A program made the translations under genes and the position numbers. This document shows positions 36,895 through 44,967 of a DNA stretch of 64,000 bases, in pieces (position 1 is the first letter of the stretch; the number at the start of each line of letters is the position of its first letter). The DNA is from Photobacterium salinisoli (GTDB taxonomy: Bacteria; Pseudomonadota; Gammaproteobacteria; Enterobacterales; Vibrionaceae): contig NZ_QZMS01000011.1 of NCBI RefSeq assembly GCF_003614885.1, positions 496,001 through 560,000 on the forward strand. The letters are read 5' to 3'. The notes below the pieces were generated by a model. That model searched no databases. It was not told where the DNA came from and saw nothing but the letters and a program-made list of their open reading frames with translations.

Positions 36895-37452
36895 TTATTT
36901 CCCTGACGCGGCGCGGTAATAGTCCATTGCCCAGCGCACACTGATGCGTTTATCGGCTTGGCGCGGACGAACATTGTTATGCTCGCGGAACCAGTGCTCG
37001 ATATCCTCCGCTAAGGATTGCACAGATACCTTGCCGTCGACCTGCTGCAAAATACGACGCAGGCGACGTAAGAATTCATCGGGCGTTTTGGCGCTCTGCA
37101 ACTGGGCAAAACGCAGTTCACTCACCACAGATTTATCACCCTCGCCTTTCAATCCAGCCGCAGTTGCCAGTTTAGTGCCGGTGTCGGCTTTAACATGTAC
37201 CAGGGCTGCCGCAATCGTTGCCCAACACTCAAATGTATGGGCTTTATTGGTATCCTGAATCGATGTCGGTAATTGTTGCCAGAGCGCCCGAAAGCCCGGG
37301 GCCAGCAAAGCAGCATCGGCCGACTCACAACGCTTTAACTGTGCTTTTTGGCCGCTTGGTGCGGGTGCAATACCCTTTTCTTTAAGCTGCGAGGGAGACA
37401 GGTACATACTTTGCCACCAGCGCAGTACGGTATTTTGTGTCGCACTCTCCAT
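36895..37452 (-). CDS. casB: Cascade small subunit Cse2 (CasB)
   Basis: 185 residues. An all-helical basic protein with the N-terminal LRWWQSMYLSPSQLKEKGIAPAPSGQKAQLKRCESADAALL and the C-terminal REHNNVRPRQADKRISVRWAMDYYRA motifs of Cse2. Two copies stabilise the R-loop. Its ATG (37452) overlaps the cse1 stop in a TGATG junction. Confidence 0.94.
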   Translation of the reverse strand: MESATQNTVLRWWQSMYLSPSQLKEKGIAPAPSGQKAQLKRCESADAALLAPGFRALWQQLPTSIQDTNKAHTFECWATIAAALVHVKADTGTKLATAAGLKGEGDKSVVSELRFAQLQSAKTPDEFLRRLRRILQQVDGKVSVQSLAEDIEHWFREHNNVRPRQADKRISVRWAMDYYRAASGK

Positions 37453-39047
37453 CAGACGCTCTCCTTGTCGAATTCAATATGGTTATCTTTAATGAAATTC
37501 TTGATCTCTTTTCCACCAAACAACCAGCCCATTAATGCCCGGCGAGCCACAATTCGTTTAGCCATCGATCGCTCACTGCCCAATTCAGACAGTGCGTATT
37601 CATCGAACAGATCCAGACAAACCTGACGCAATGCAGTCAGCCAGTCTTTCGCCTGCTGCGAAGACAGATCAAACTCATCATGTTCAGCGCTTTCAATCAA
37701 CTGCTGCACAGCAATGTAAAATGCTGACTCGCTACGCTGCCAGAATGCCAAATCAATAAACGAGGTATCTCCTTTCGCTTCGCCTGGTTTATCAAACCAA
37801 GCTGATTTAATTTGTGTCCGGCATTGCCAAAGGGCATTCGATGCCAGGCTTTGTAACGTTTTCACCCGTTGAACCATGTCTTCCTGTTGCTCAGGATCAA
37901 GCGTGAACAAAGGCATCAAATTGGAATACCAACAGCGGGCTTTCATGTTGTCCATATCGTATCCAAACGCCCAAAGTCTTGGGTAATAACCCATTAGCGC
38001 CGGATAGTTGTTACACAACGAATAAAAATGACGGATTACTTGCGCGCAGTGCAACCCTTCTGCTTCACTGCTCAGCGCAAGGCTGTCCCAGATTTTGTAA
38101 GTGATACCACCCGGCTGGCCTTTCACCGACAAGTGCTCTTCATCGGGTTTTTTCGGGTTGGATTTATACGGAGTTAAGGGGTGTGACCAAGTACCCGAGT
38201 AATTCCCGCCGTAGTTCAGGGTGCGATAGGCTGAAACACTTCGATCAGACGCTTCCCCGGAGATCTGGCAGACGGCTCGTTGTTCTTCAACACATAGCCG
38301 AATCCGCCTTGGCATCGCCCAGTACATGTGCAGCGGATGCACATCATGCTCATAAATTTCACTGCCTTTTTTCTCACTGGTCCGTGCGGGCACCAACCAG
38401 GGAAATACAGTGCCATCGGTAAAATTCGGGTCCTCGTAACGCCATTCATCCCGATTGATCACATTGAGCCACAATTTTTGCCACAGCGATGAAGCGTCTT
38501 GTGATGGCAAAATCAGGGTGGTTAAGGGGCCGCCACCGCGCAAACCGACCCGGTGCCCCGAACCACCGGAAGGTGCGTTAATCTGCAAGGTAAACAACGC
38601 TAATACTGCGCTCTCCAGTGACATCACTTCACCAATACCGCGTTTAATGAAATGATCCGTATTCAGCTTGATGCCGTTTGCCCCCGGTGCTTCAATCAAG
38701 AGTCCGGCTACTGTGGTGGGGTTAGCACTTTCCAGCAGGTCATAATCCTGCATAAACAGCGGGCCGTCTCCGGTCACGTTGAATGCGTGAGCGACCTTGT
38801 CAAATGCCTGTTGCAAGGTATCCGCAACGGGAGGCTGATCAAAAAAGTCCTGCCACTGGTATTTATCTTGTGGTGCAAAGACAGTTTGCAACAGCCCGAT
38901 GGCAAACTGATACGCTGCGCCCTGAAAATCGGCCCTTGGCAGGGCAAAGTCCACCACATCAGGATCGCAAATCGCCGTAATGGGTAGTACCTTTTCACTG
39001 CCGTCACGCAGAGTGAAAGGTAACCATGAATCGTGAATTAGGTTCAT
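37452..39047 (-). CDS. casA: Cascade large subunit Cse1 (CasA/Cas8e)
   Basis: 531 residues from ATG 39047, preceded by AGGAGG; a 7-codon upstream extension inside cas3 is not used. It begins MNLIHDSWLPFTLRDGSEKVLPI and contains NAPSGGSGHRVGLRGGGPLTTL and AFGYDMDNMKARCWY, typical of Cse1. It recognises the PAM and recruits Cas3 to the R-loop. It overlaps cas3 by one base in a TGATG junction. Confidence 0.95.
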   Translation of the reverse strand: MNLIHDSWLPFTLRDGSEKVLPITAICDPDVVDFALPRADFQGAAYQFAIGLLQTVFAPQDKYQWQDFFDQPPVADTLQQAFDKVAHAFNVTGDGPLFMQDYDLLESANPTTVAGLLIEAPGANGIKLNTDHFIKRGIGEVMSLESAVLALFTLQINAPSGGSGHRVGLRGGGPLTTLILPSQDASSLWQKLWLNVINRDEWRYEDPNFTDGTVFPWLVPARTSEKKGSEIYEHDVHPLHMYWAMPRRIRLCVEEQRAVCQISGEASDRSVSAYRTLNYGGNYSGTWSHPLTPYKSNPKKPDEEHLSVKGQPGGITYKIWDSLALSSEAEGLHCAQVIRHFYSLCNNYPALMGYYPRLWAFGYDMDNMKARCWYSNLMPLFTLDPEQQEDMVQRVKTLQSLASNALWQCRTQIKSAWFDKPGEAKGDTSFIDLAFWQRSESAFYIAVQQLIESAEHDEFDLSSQQAKDWLTALRQVCLDLFDEYALSELGSERSMAKRIVARRALMGWLFGGKEIKNFIKDNHIEFDKESV

Positions 39048-41776
39048 CACACCTCCTGTGTATGACATTCACATAACCCTGTCGTTGAGTGATACGTAAA
39101 ATTCGTGTCCGACTCTGGCAGCCAGACTGTCATGAATTCTGTTTGTCTGTAGCGCTGTTGTAACACGCCCAGCGCGGGTTGCAGATGGTTCGGTATCGGT
39201 ATCAATTTGTCGGCATAAGTGGTTTTAGCCACTTTGACCGTACTCAGCGCGACAGCAAAACGAGGATCGTCAATCCAAGGAACCAGTTGCCCCGCTTTCG
39301 TTTCCCTGACTAACAGCACCTCAACGGTTTCCCGGTCGCTGTAACGGGTGCTGATATCCGTCCTGTCTTCGTGCCAACCTTTCGCACTGCGATCGCTGTA
39401 ACCATAGTGTTGCCAGTCGATCAGATTAGATTTTGCTTTTGCACTGGTGCCCAGAGCGTTCCCAACATACTCATCTTCCATTTTCTGCATGGACGCGGGG
39501 ATCTGGCTCTGTGCTTCTTCGCTATACACCGCTTCAATCAGCTCTCGTGCTTGTGCCGGCATTCGAATTGCACCCAGTTCTCTGAGAACGCGCAGCCCCA
39601 GCCATAAACGACCCGGCGAACGGTAAACAAATTGGGTAGGCTGAAAATCCCGGCTCAGCCAATCGGCCTCGGGTGTGTCGTCCCAGACCGGGGCATGGAG
39701 ATAGAGCACAGGAGGCTGCCGGGCATCGTTGCAATCTTGCTGATATCCACCCAATACATTTCGGGTATGACGATGTAAACGCCCGGTGCGCTGAATCAGG
39801 TCGTCAATCGGGCAGAGATCGGAGATCATCACGTCAGCATCGGCATCCAGACTTTCCTGAAACACCTGAGTGGCAATCAGCACTTTGCCCCGGCGATCAG
39901 CAGCCTTAGCCTCTTTGCCAAAGGTCGCCAGCACCAGATCTTCCTTTTGTTTACGATCGGCCAAGACAAAGCGGCTGTGGAATAGCAGACAGTCGTCCGG
40001 ATTCATCATCCGACTGCGTACCACATCGAAAGCCTCTATTGCATCGTTTACTGTATTACGCACCCACACCACGCACTGTCCGGCTTCCACTGCGCCAAAC
40101 AAGACTTGCAGGCAAGCATCAAAGCTCGTCAACTGAGTCACGCTCACCTCGCGGCTGACTGAAGCGCGGCTTGCCAGTGGTTGTTCCACCACAGGTGAAT
40201 CAGGATCAGGAGAAACCTGAGTCGCCAAAGGAAAATCGGATTTCTGTAATACATTCTGAGGCAGACAGGCCGACTTCAACCAGACATTACAAAGACGCTC
40301 ACGTTGTTTGAGTGACAGGGTCGCCGTCAGTAAAATGGCCGAACCACCCTGAGAAAAATGCAGCGCCAGCAGACTTTCCAATAGCTCGAGCATGTACTCA
40401 TCGGCAGCATGGACTTCATCAAAAATCAGGACTTTTCGGTTCAGGCCTAATAAACGCAGGGACTGGTGCCGACGCGGCAACACCGCGAGTAACGCCTGAT
40501 CAATCGTGCCGACACCGACCGGGGCCAGCAGCGCTTTCTTACGGGAATCTGCCAGCCACTGATTACACTGTGCAGTGGCGCTAATATCACTGCGGTCATA
40601 ATCGGTATCACTGACCCCGGATGCCAGTATGGCTTCACGAAACCGCTGGTTCATTTCGCGTGCACCGTGGGCCAGTACAATGCTGGGCTGTTGGTCGTCT
40701 TGCCATGCCAGCATCTTGTGATAGTGATCAGCAACCCGGCTAAACATGGCGTTGGAGGTCGCCATTGTCGGCAGGCCGAAATAGAAGCCATCGGCGATAC
40801 CAGACTGCATAAGACGATGTGTCAACGTGAGTGCCGCTTCGGTTTTACCTGCGCCAGTGACATCTTCCAGAATAAATAGCTGCGGAGACTGACTAAGTGG
40901 AACAGTTTCAGCCCACGCCTGGAGCGGTGTCGGGTCAAACCCGAACAACTCCCGAACAGAGCTGAAAGGCAGAACGTCTGGCTGGCGGTGTAAATCCGTG
41001 TTCGCTAAAGCACTTTGCGCGTTGTTTAAGGCAATGGGCCAGTATTCTTCAAGTGGCTTTGGCGCATCGCAGTAATGAAAAAAGTGACGGTCAGAACCCA
41101 CCCAATCAGCCAGTACGGCGATACCCGCGAACTGCCAACTTACCTGCTCTAACCGGCGACGCCATTCTTTAGATAGCAACTTATCCAGTGGTAACGCTGG
41201 CTTAAGATAATCCGCGACTTCAAGGATAAACTGCTGAGAATCAGCCAGATTATGTGTTTCAGTAAAACGCTTGATGGATCTGGAATCATTTTTATCGACG
41301 GGCTGCCCATGGTGACCCAATACACAATCCATCAGCACCAGAAAGGTATCAGCCGCTATTTCCTGCTCACGGGGGGAACATTCTGTTTCCCTGAGCAACG
41401 CTGTCATAATGACCGTTTTACTTTGTTCCCAGAAATACAACCCCATACGATCATGGCGATAGTCTCTGCCGTCGTAAGTTTTCACACGATTCGGTTGTTG
41501 CAGAGCTTTGTAGCCATTTGGATACAGTTGCTGAAACGCTGAGGCAAATTTTCCCAGATCATGCAGTGCCAGACAAAAGGCCCAGATTACACGCAACTGT
41601 GCTGGTTTGATATCAAGGAAGTCTGCCAAATCCTGAGTGAGCGGCTTGTTCGGATCCAGCAACAAGTAGCCGACTGCAGCAACATCCAGGCAGTGGTACG
41701 GAAGTAAATGATAATCTGCACCGGGCTGCTCAGGATCGCGTTTGGCTTTTCCCCAGTATTGAAAATAAGTTGGCAT
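39047..41776 (-). CDS. cas3: CRISPR-associated helicase-nuclease Cas3, type I-E
   Basis: About 909 residues from ATG 41776; ATG 41797 is possible. The N-terminal HD nuclease has His28 (LPYHCLDVAAVG), His72-Asp73 (LALHDLGKF) and later VLGHHGQP. The SF2 helicase has motif I DVTGAGKTEAAL, motif II LIFDEVHAADEYM, motif III LLTATLS, and motif VI LIQRTGRLHRH. All key residues are present. It degrades target DNA after Cascade binding and heads the cas operon, so the operon promoter lies in 41777-41936. Confidence 0.96.
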   Translation of the reverse strand: MPTYFQYWGKAKRDPEQPGADYHLLPYHCLDVAAVGYLLLDPNKPLTQDLADFLDIKPAQLRVIWAFCLALHDLGKFASAFQQLYPNGYKALQQPNRVKTYDGRDYRHDRMGLYFWEQSKTVIMTALLRETECSPREQEIAADTFLVLMDCVLGHHGQPVDKNDSRSIKRFTETHNLADSQQFILEVADYLKPALPLDKLLSKEWRRRLEQVSWQFAGIAVLADWVGSDRHFFHYCDAPKPLEEYWPIALNNAQSALANTDLHRQPDVLPFSSVRELFGFDPTPLQAWAETVPLSQSPQLFILEDVTGAGKTEAALTLTHRLMQSGIADGFYFGLPTMATSNAMFSRVADHYHKMLAWQDDQQPSIVLAHGAREMNQRFREAILASGVSDTDYDRSDISATAQCNQWLADSRKKALLAPVGVGTIDQALLAVLPRRHQSLRLLGLNRKVLIFDEVHAADEYMLELLESLLALHFSQGGSAILLTATLSLKQRERLCNVWLKSACLPQNVLQKSDFPLATQVSPDPDSPVVEQPLASRASVSREVSVTQLTSFDACLQVLFGAVEAGQCVVWVRNTVNDAIEAFDVVRSRMMNPDDCLLFHSRFVLADRKQKEDLVLATFGKEAKAADRRGKVLIATQVFQESLDADADVMISDLCPIDDLIQRTGRLHRHTRNVLGGYQQDCNDARQPPVLYLHAPVWDDTPEADWLSRDFQPTQFVYRSPGRLWLGLRVLRELGAIRMPAQARELIEAVYSEEAQSQIPASMQKMEDEYVGNALGTSAKAKSNLIDWQHYGYSDRSAKGWHEDRTDISTRYSDRETVEVLLVRETKAGQLVPWIDDPRFAVALSTVKVAKTTYADKLIPIPNHLQPALGVLQQRYRQTEFMTVWLPESDTNFTYHSTTGLCECHTQEV

Positions 41777-41936
41777 CACCGCCCCACAATCAATCATCTT
41801 AAGACGAACTATACAAATGAAATCAGATGAATACTGTGATTAAACGATGAAAGTCGATGGTATGAAATCAATCTCTTCATGCCATGCAGTAGATAACAGG
41901 GGGGCACACCTACACGGAGCATGCAGAGTTGTTGCA

Positions 41937-42515
41937 ATCGTCATCCCCGTACACACGGGGAACACATTTAAAACTTCAGAGCGAGCACCTTTCTTTTCGG
42001 TTCATCCCCGTGCTTACGGGGAACACGTGGAATATGGCCTCGACCTCTTTCACCAACCCCGGTTCATCCCCGTATGTACGGGGAACACATTGATGCGAAT
42101 GAGTTTATATCAGATGAAACCGGTTCATCCCCGTATGTACGGGGAACACACCTTTTGCAGGCGAGAGTCGCGAAAGTTGATCGGTTCATCCCCGTATGTA
42201 CGGGGAACACAATATCCGTCAATATTTTAGCCATAACGTCACCGGTTCATCCCCGTATGTACGGGGAACACGTCAATGCAGTCTATCCCCAATGTTGATG
42301 CCACGGTTCATCCCCGTATGTACGGGGAACACGGGAAACGGGCGATCAGATTGTTATCAATGACCGGTTCATCCCCGTATGTACGGGGAACACGCAGCGT
42401 GAATCCATAAGTCAGCCATGCGCACCGGTTCATCCCCGTATGTACGGGGAACACTCAGCTTGGGGCAGTGAGGATGGCGGCATGGTCGGTTCATCCCCGT
42501 ATGTACGGGGAACAC
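41937..42515 (-). CRISPR. Type I-E CRISPR array 2 (10 repeats, 9 spacers)
   Basis: Repeats start at 41937, 41998, 42060, 42121, 42182, 42243, 42304, 42365, 42426 and 42487. The last eight share CGGTTCATCCCCGT, loop ATGT, ACGGGGAACAC. The leader-distal repeat at 41937 is degenerate with loop ACAC, and the second (41998) has loop GCTT, identical to array 3. Spacers are 32 bp except one of 33 (42027-42059). Transcript sense is minus, with the leader at the right. The array lies upstream of cas3, facing the cas promoter. Confidence 0.97.
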
Positions 42516-42580
42516 TCTAAAATTATCTTACTGTTCTATAAGAATTTTATTGAGACTCAAAATGCTACCAGATTTTGAAA
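42516..42580 (-). promoter_or_regulatory. Leader of CRISPR array 2
   Basis: TCTAAAATTATC... follows the last repeat. On the minus strand it carries CTGGTAGCATTTTGAG and ends TTTAGA at the repeat, aligned with the array 1 and 3 leaders. Nothing else is seen up to the hipB-like stop at 42691. Confidence 0.75.
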
Positions 42581-42690
42581 TCCATCAAACCTTTCGTTGT
42601 CTATTTCTGAGTCATTGCCCCATGGATACAAGCCATCTTAGCTCAGGGCTTGCACATCAGTTTACAAAGTAATAATTATCATGCCTGATT

Positions 42691-43155
42691 TCACTGTCCA
42701 GACATGAGCGCCCTCAAGGCGCCGGGGGATAACGGAATCAACCCCACTTTCAGCCCAAATGGTTTGAAAACTTTATTCAGAATATCCGTGGTATAACTGC
42801 CCCGATCATTTTCTATTTCGGAGAGTGTTTTTCTCGACACATCAACCAGATTTGCATACGCCTCCTGTTTTAGGCCGAGCACACTGACCCGGAGCGCTTT
42901 GAGTGCCTGCCCCTGAGTCAACTCACCCGCCAGCAGCTGTTGTGTGATTTGACTGATCCTCTTTTGCCGCGCTTGTGCGCTGAGTGATGGCCCGTTTCTT
43001 GAGGCTCTTTTCGCAGCGGCCGGTTGTTTCGCGGTGCTCCCTTTTGCCTTATCCAACGTTTTCCCGCTGGCCTCAGATTGCGTTGGCTGACGTCTGGCCC
43101 GCAGACGAGCAACGGCGTCTGTGACGGATTCTTTTGCGTTTTGGTGCTTGCTCAT
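42691..43155 (-). CDS. hipB: HipB-like Xre-family antitoxin with long N-terminal extension
   Basis: 154 residues. The C-terminal half (about 80-146) is an Xre-type helix-turn-helix: ALRVSVLGLKQEAYANLVDVSRKTLSEIENDRGSYTTDILNKVFKPFGLKVGLIPL. The first 75 residues are basic and low-complexity, rich in Lys, Ala, Arg and Ser, and unlike the 88-residue E. coli HipB. It lies 22 bp downstream of hipA, the reverse of the classical hipB-hipA order. It probably neutralises HipA and represses the pair. Confidence 0.85.
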   Translation of the reverse strand: MSKHQNAKESVTDAVARLRARRQPTQSEASGKTLDKAKGSTAKQPAAAKRASRNGPSLSAQARQKRISQITQQLLAGELTQGQALKALRVSVLGLKQEAYANLVDVSRKTLSEIENDRGSYTTDILNKVFKPFGLKVGLIPLSPGALRALMSGQ

Positions 43156-43177
43156 TCGCTAGCTCTCACTTGTTGTC

Positions 43178-44530
43178 TCATTGCAACCCCCACTTCGCGA
43201 GCTTTTGGGGGATGAAATCTAAGCCAATCGCAGGCATGGTCAGGATTTGTTCAGGGACTCCGCGCTGTGTCAGCCGCTTTTTCAGATCGAGACATTGGTT
43301 TGCAGTGGTTCTGAGCGCGTCAAGTAATACATCGCTCGGCACAAGATCGGAGAGCGATTCAGCGATGCCAATAAAGTCGTAAGTGCCGCCCACTTCCAAG
43401 GGTGCTCGCCATTTTGTGGTTCTCGCAACGCCTTCCGGATCCGCTTTCATCGGCGCAAAGTCGTAGATCGGCGCAAGTTGAATTGAGCCCTTGCCCTTCA
43501 CAAAGGACGTGTTTCTGCCATGGTTGTCACTGTTACCAAATAATATATTCAGCAGGTCTCGCTTGACCCACTCAATCACAAAAGCCTGAGCGTTAAACGC
43601 ATACCCCTGAACGTTCACCATGTTGCTTTGGGAAATTTTGTGAATCAGAGATCTGATCGTCTCTTCATGGTCAAGGGTGACACCCGCCCCTTTGCCTAAG
43701 ATTGAATACACAGATTCCATTCCCAAACGCTCTATCTGCTGCGCTTCATTAAACCGGATATCAAACCTTGGCAACCAAAGAGAAGGGTAGTTTAACCCTT
43801 CTTCCAAACGCATATCCTCAATCGGAATTGTCTCAAATCCCATCTCCGTCAGTTCATGGTAATAATGATACTCGGCGCGCAAGATATTGCAGTCGACGGT
43901 GGTTCTGGCCCCCCTTGGGTATTTAACCAGATAGTGTCGATCCTGATTGGCCGTATCATCCTGAAAGGTATCAATCCATATCTTGTCTTCACCCTTTGCA
44001 CACCGTAAGAGTAATTTGGGTGCTTCACCACCGGCGCCCGTCGCACCACCGGCAGCAGCGCCCCGTTGCTGGGCATAATCCAGAAAGTCGCCCGCACGAT
44101 TGAGCACGTCCTCACGAGAGAAATACAGTGAATCCGATACCTCAGAGCGCTCTGGCAGCGAGTCCTTTACCCGCCAGTTACCAACGGGCGACATGGTGCC
44201 GAATTTAAACAGAATATAGTTTTGTTCCTGAAAGCTCAGATCTTCAATATCCAGATATTTGACCCAATACCTTCGGCTTGCCCCGCTCGGCATGATGTCA
44301 TCAATAAAGGTTAGCCAGCCGGGTTGCCCCAGGTCATCGAAGAAAAATGAGACCGGGTGATTGATGGAAACCGCATGTACATCATCAGTCTCGTGATACT
44401 GAAATGCATAATCACTCAGGTAATTGAGCTCGGTCACGCGGAAATTGCCTTCACCACTGGCAGGAAAGGCGATGATTGCTGCATCAACCCATGCTTGATT
44501 GATAAACGCCTGTATCGTCAGTTCTTCCAT
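43178..44530 (-). CDS. hipA: HipA-family Ser/Thr kinase toxin
   Basis: 450 residues. The HipA fold shows the Gly-rich nucleotide loop before APKLLLR, the LVKYPRG Lys, ILRAEYHYYHELTEMG, the catalytic segment NILFGNSDNHGRNTSFV (Asp and Asn) and the metal Asp in IYDFAPM. Canonical HipA phosphorylates glutamyl-tRNA synthetase and causes dormancy; the target here is unknown. It is first in a hipA-hipB pair, enclosed by CRISPR arrays 2 and 3 and co-directional with them. Confidence 0.9.
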   Translation of the reverse strand: MEELTIQAFINQAWVDAAIIAFPASGEGNFRVTELNYLSDYAFQYHETDDVHAVSINHPVSFFFDDLGQPGWLTFIDDIMPSGASRRYWVKYLDIEDLSFQEQNYILFKFGTMSPVGNWRVKDSLPERSEVSDSLYFSREDVLNRAGDFLDYAQQRGAAAGGATGAGGEAPKLLLRCAKGEDKIWIDTFQDDTANQDRHYLVKYPRGARTTVDCNILRAEYHYYHELTEMGFETIPIEDMRLEEGLNYPSLWLPRFDIRFNEAQQIERLGMESVYSILGKGAGVTLDHEETIRSLIHKISQSNMVNVQGYAFNAQAFVIEWVKRDLLNILFGNSDNHGRNTSFVKGKGSIQLAPIYDFAPMKADPEGVARTTKWRAPLEVGGTYDFIGIAESLSDLVPSDVLLDALRTTANQCLDLKKRLTQRGVPEQILTMPAIGLDFIPQKLAKWGLQ

Positions 44531-44540
44531 TGAGCCACCC

Positions 44541-44624
44541 AGATTTACCCTTAATGAGTAAAAGTTTATACATAAATGGCAGCAACCACAATTAACGCGT
44601 ATAAATTTACACTTTAACGAATAA
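44541..44624. promoter_or_regulatory. Repeated elements upstream of hipA (candidate operator)
   Basis: Two similar elements, AGATTTACCCTTAATGAGTA (44541-44560) and AAATTTACACTTTAACGAAT (44603-44622), form a direct repeat 62 bp apart. Between and overlapping them is an inverted repeat TTTATAC (44565-44571)/GTATAAA (44599-44605). This suits autoregulatory binding by the HipB-like protein. Confidence 0.5.
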
Positions 44625-44654
44625 AAAGCCTTTCATGATACTTTTATTACGCAT

Positions 44655-44865
44655 GATAGACTCCCCGTGCTTACGGGGAACACACATCCAAACCGTCAGG
44701 AATGGGCATCATCTTCGGTTCATCCCCGTGCTTACGGGGAACACACTGCAAAAACTGTCGCTGGCAATCTGAAAGCGGTTCATCCCCGTGCTTACGGGGA
44801 ACACGCGCCGACACTGGAAATTCGCCCCGGTTATCGCGGTTCATCCCCGTGCTTACGGGGAACAC
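44655..44865 (-). CRISPR. Type I-E CRISPR array 3 (4 repeats, 3 spacers)
   Basis: Repeats at 44655 (degenerate left third), 44716, 44776 and 44837. The intact three read CGGTTCATCCCCGT, loop GCTT, ACGGGGAACAC. Spacers are 32, 31 and 32 bp. Transcript sense is minus, leader at right. No cas gene is adjacent; the array lies just upstream of the hipA promoter region. Confidence 0.95.
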
Positions 44866-44935
44866 TCTAAATATAGGTTATTGTTCTGACAACATTTATT
44901 CGGTTAACAAAATTCTACCAAGTTTTGACAGCAAG
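44866..44935 (-). promoter_or_regulatory. Leader of CRISPR array 3
   Basis: On the minus strand it carries CTTGGTAGAATTTTG and ends TTTAGA at the repeat, homologous to leaders 1 and 2. It ends close to the stop codon of the GH20 gene (44968). Confidence 0.75.
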
Positions 44936-44967
44936 AATAGCTCATTCATTGCACAGTACGATATAGC

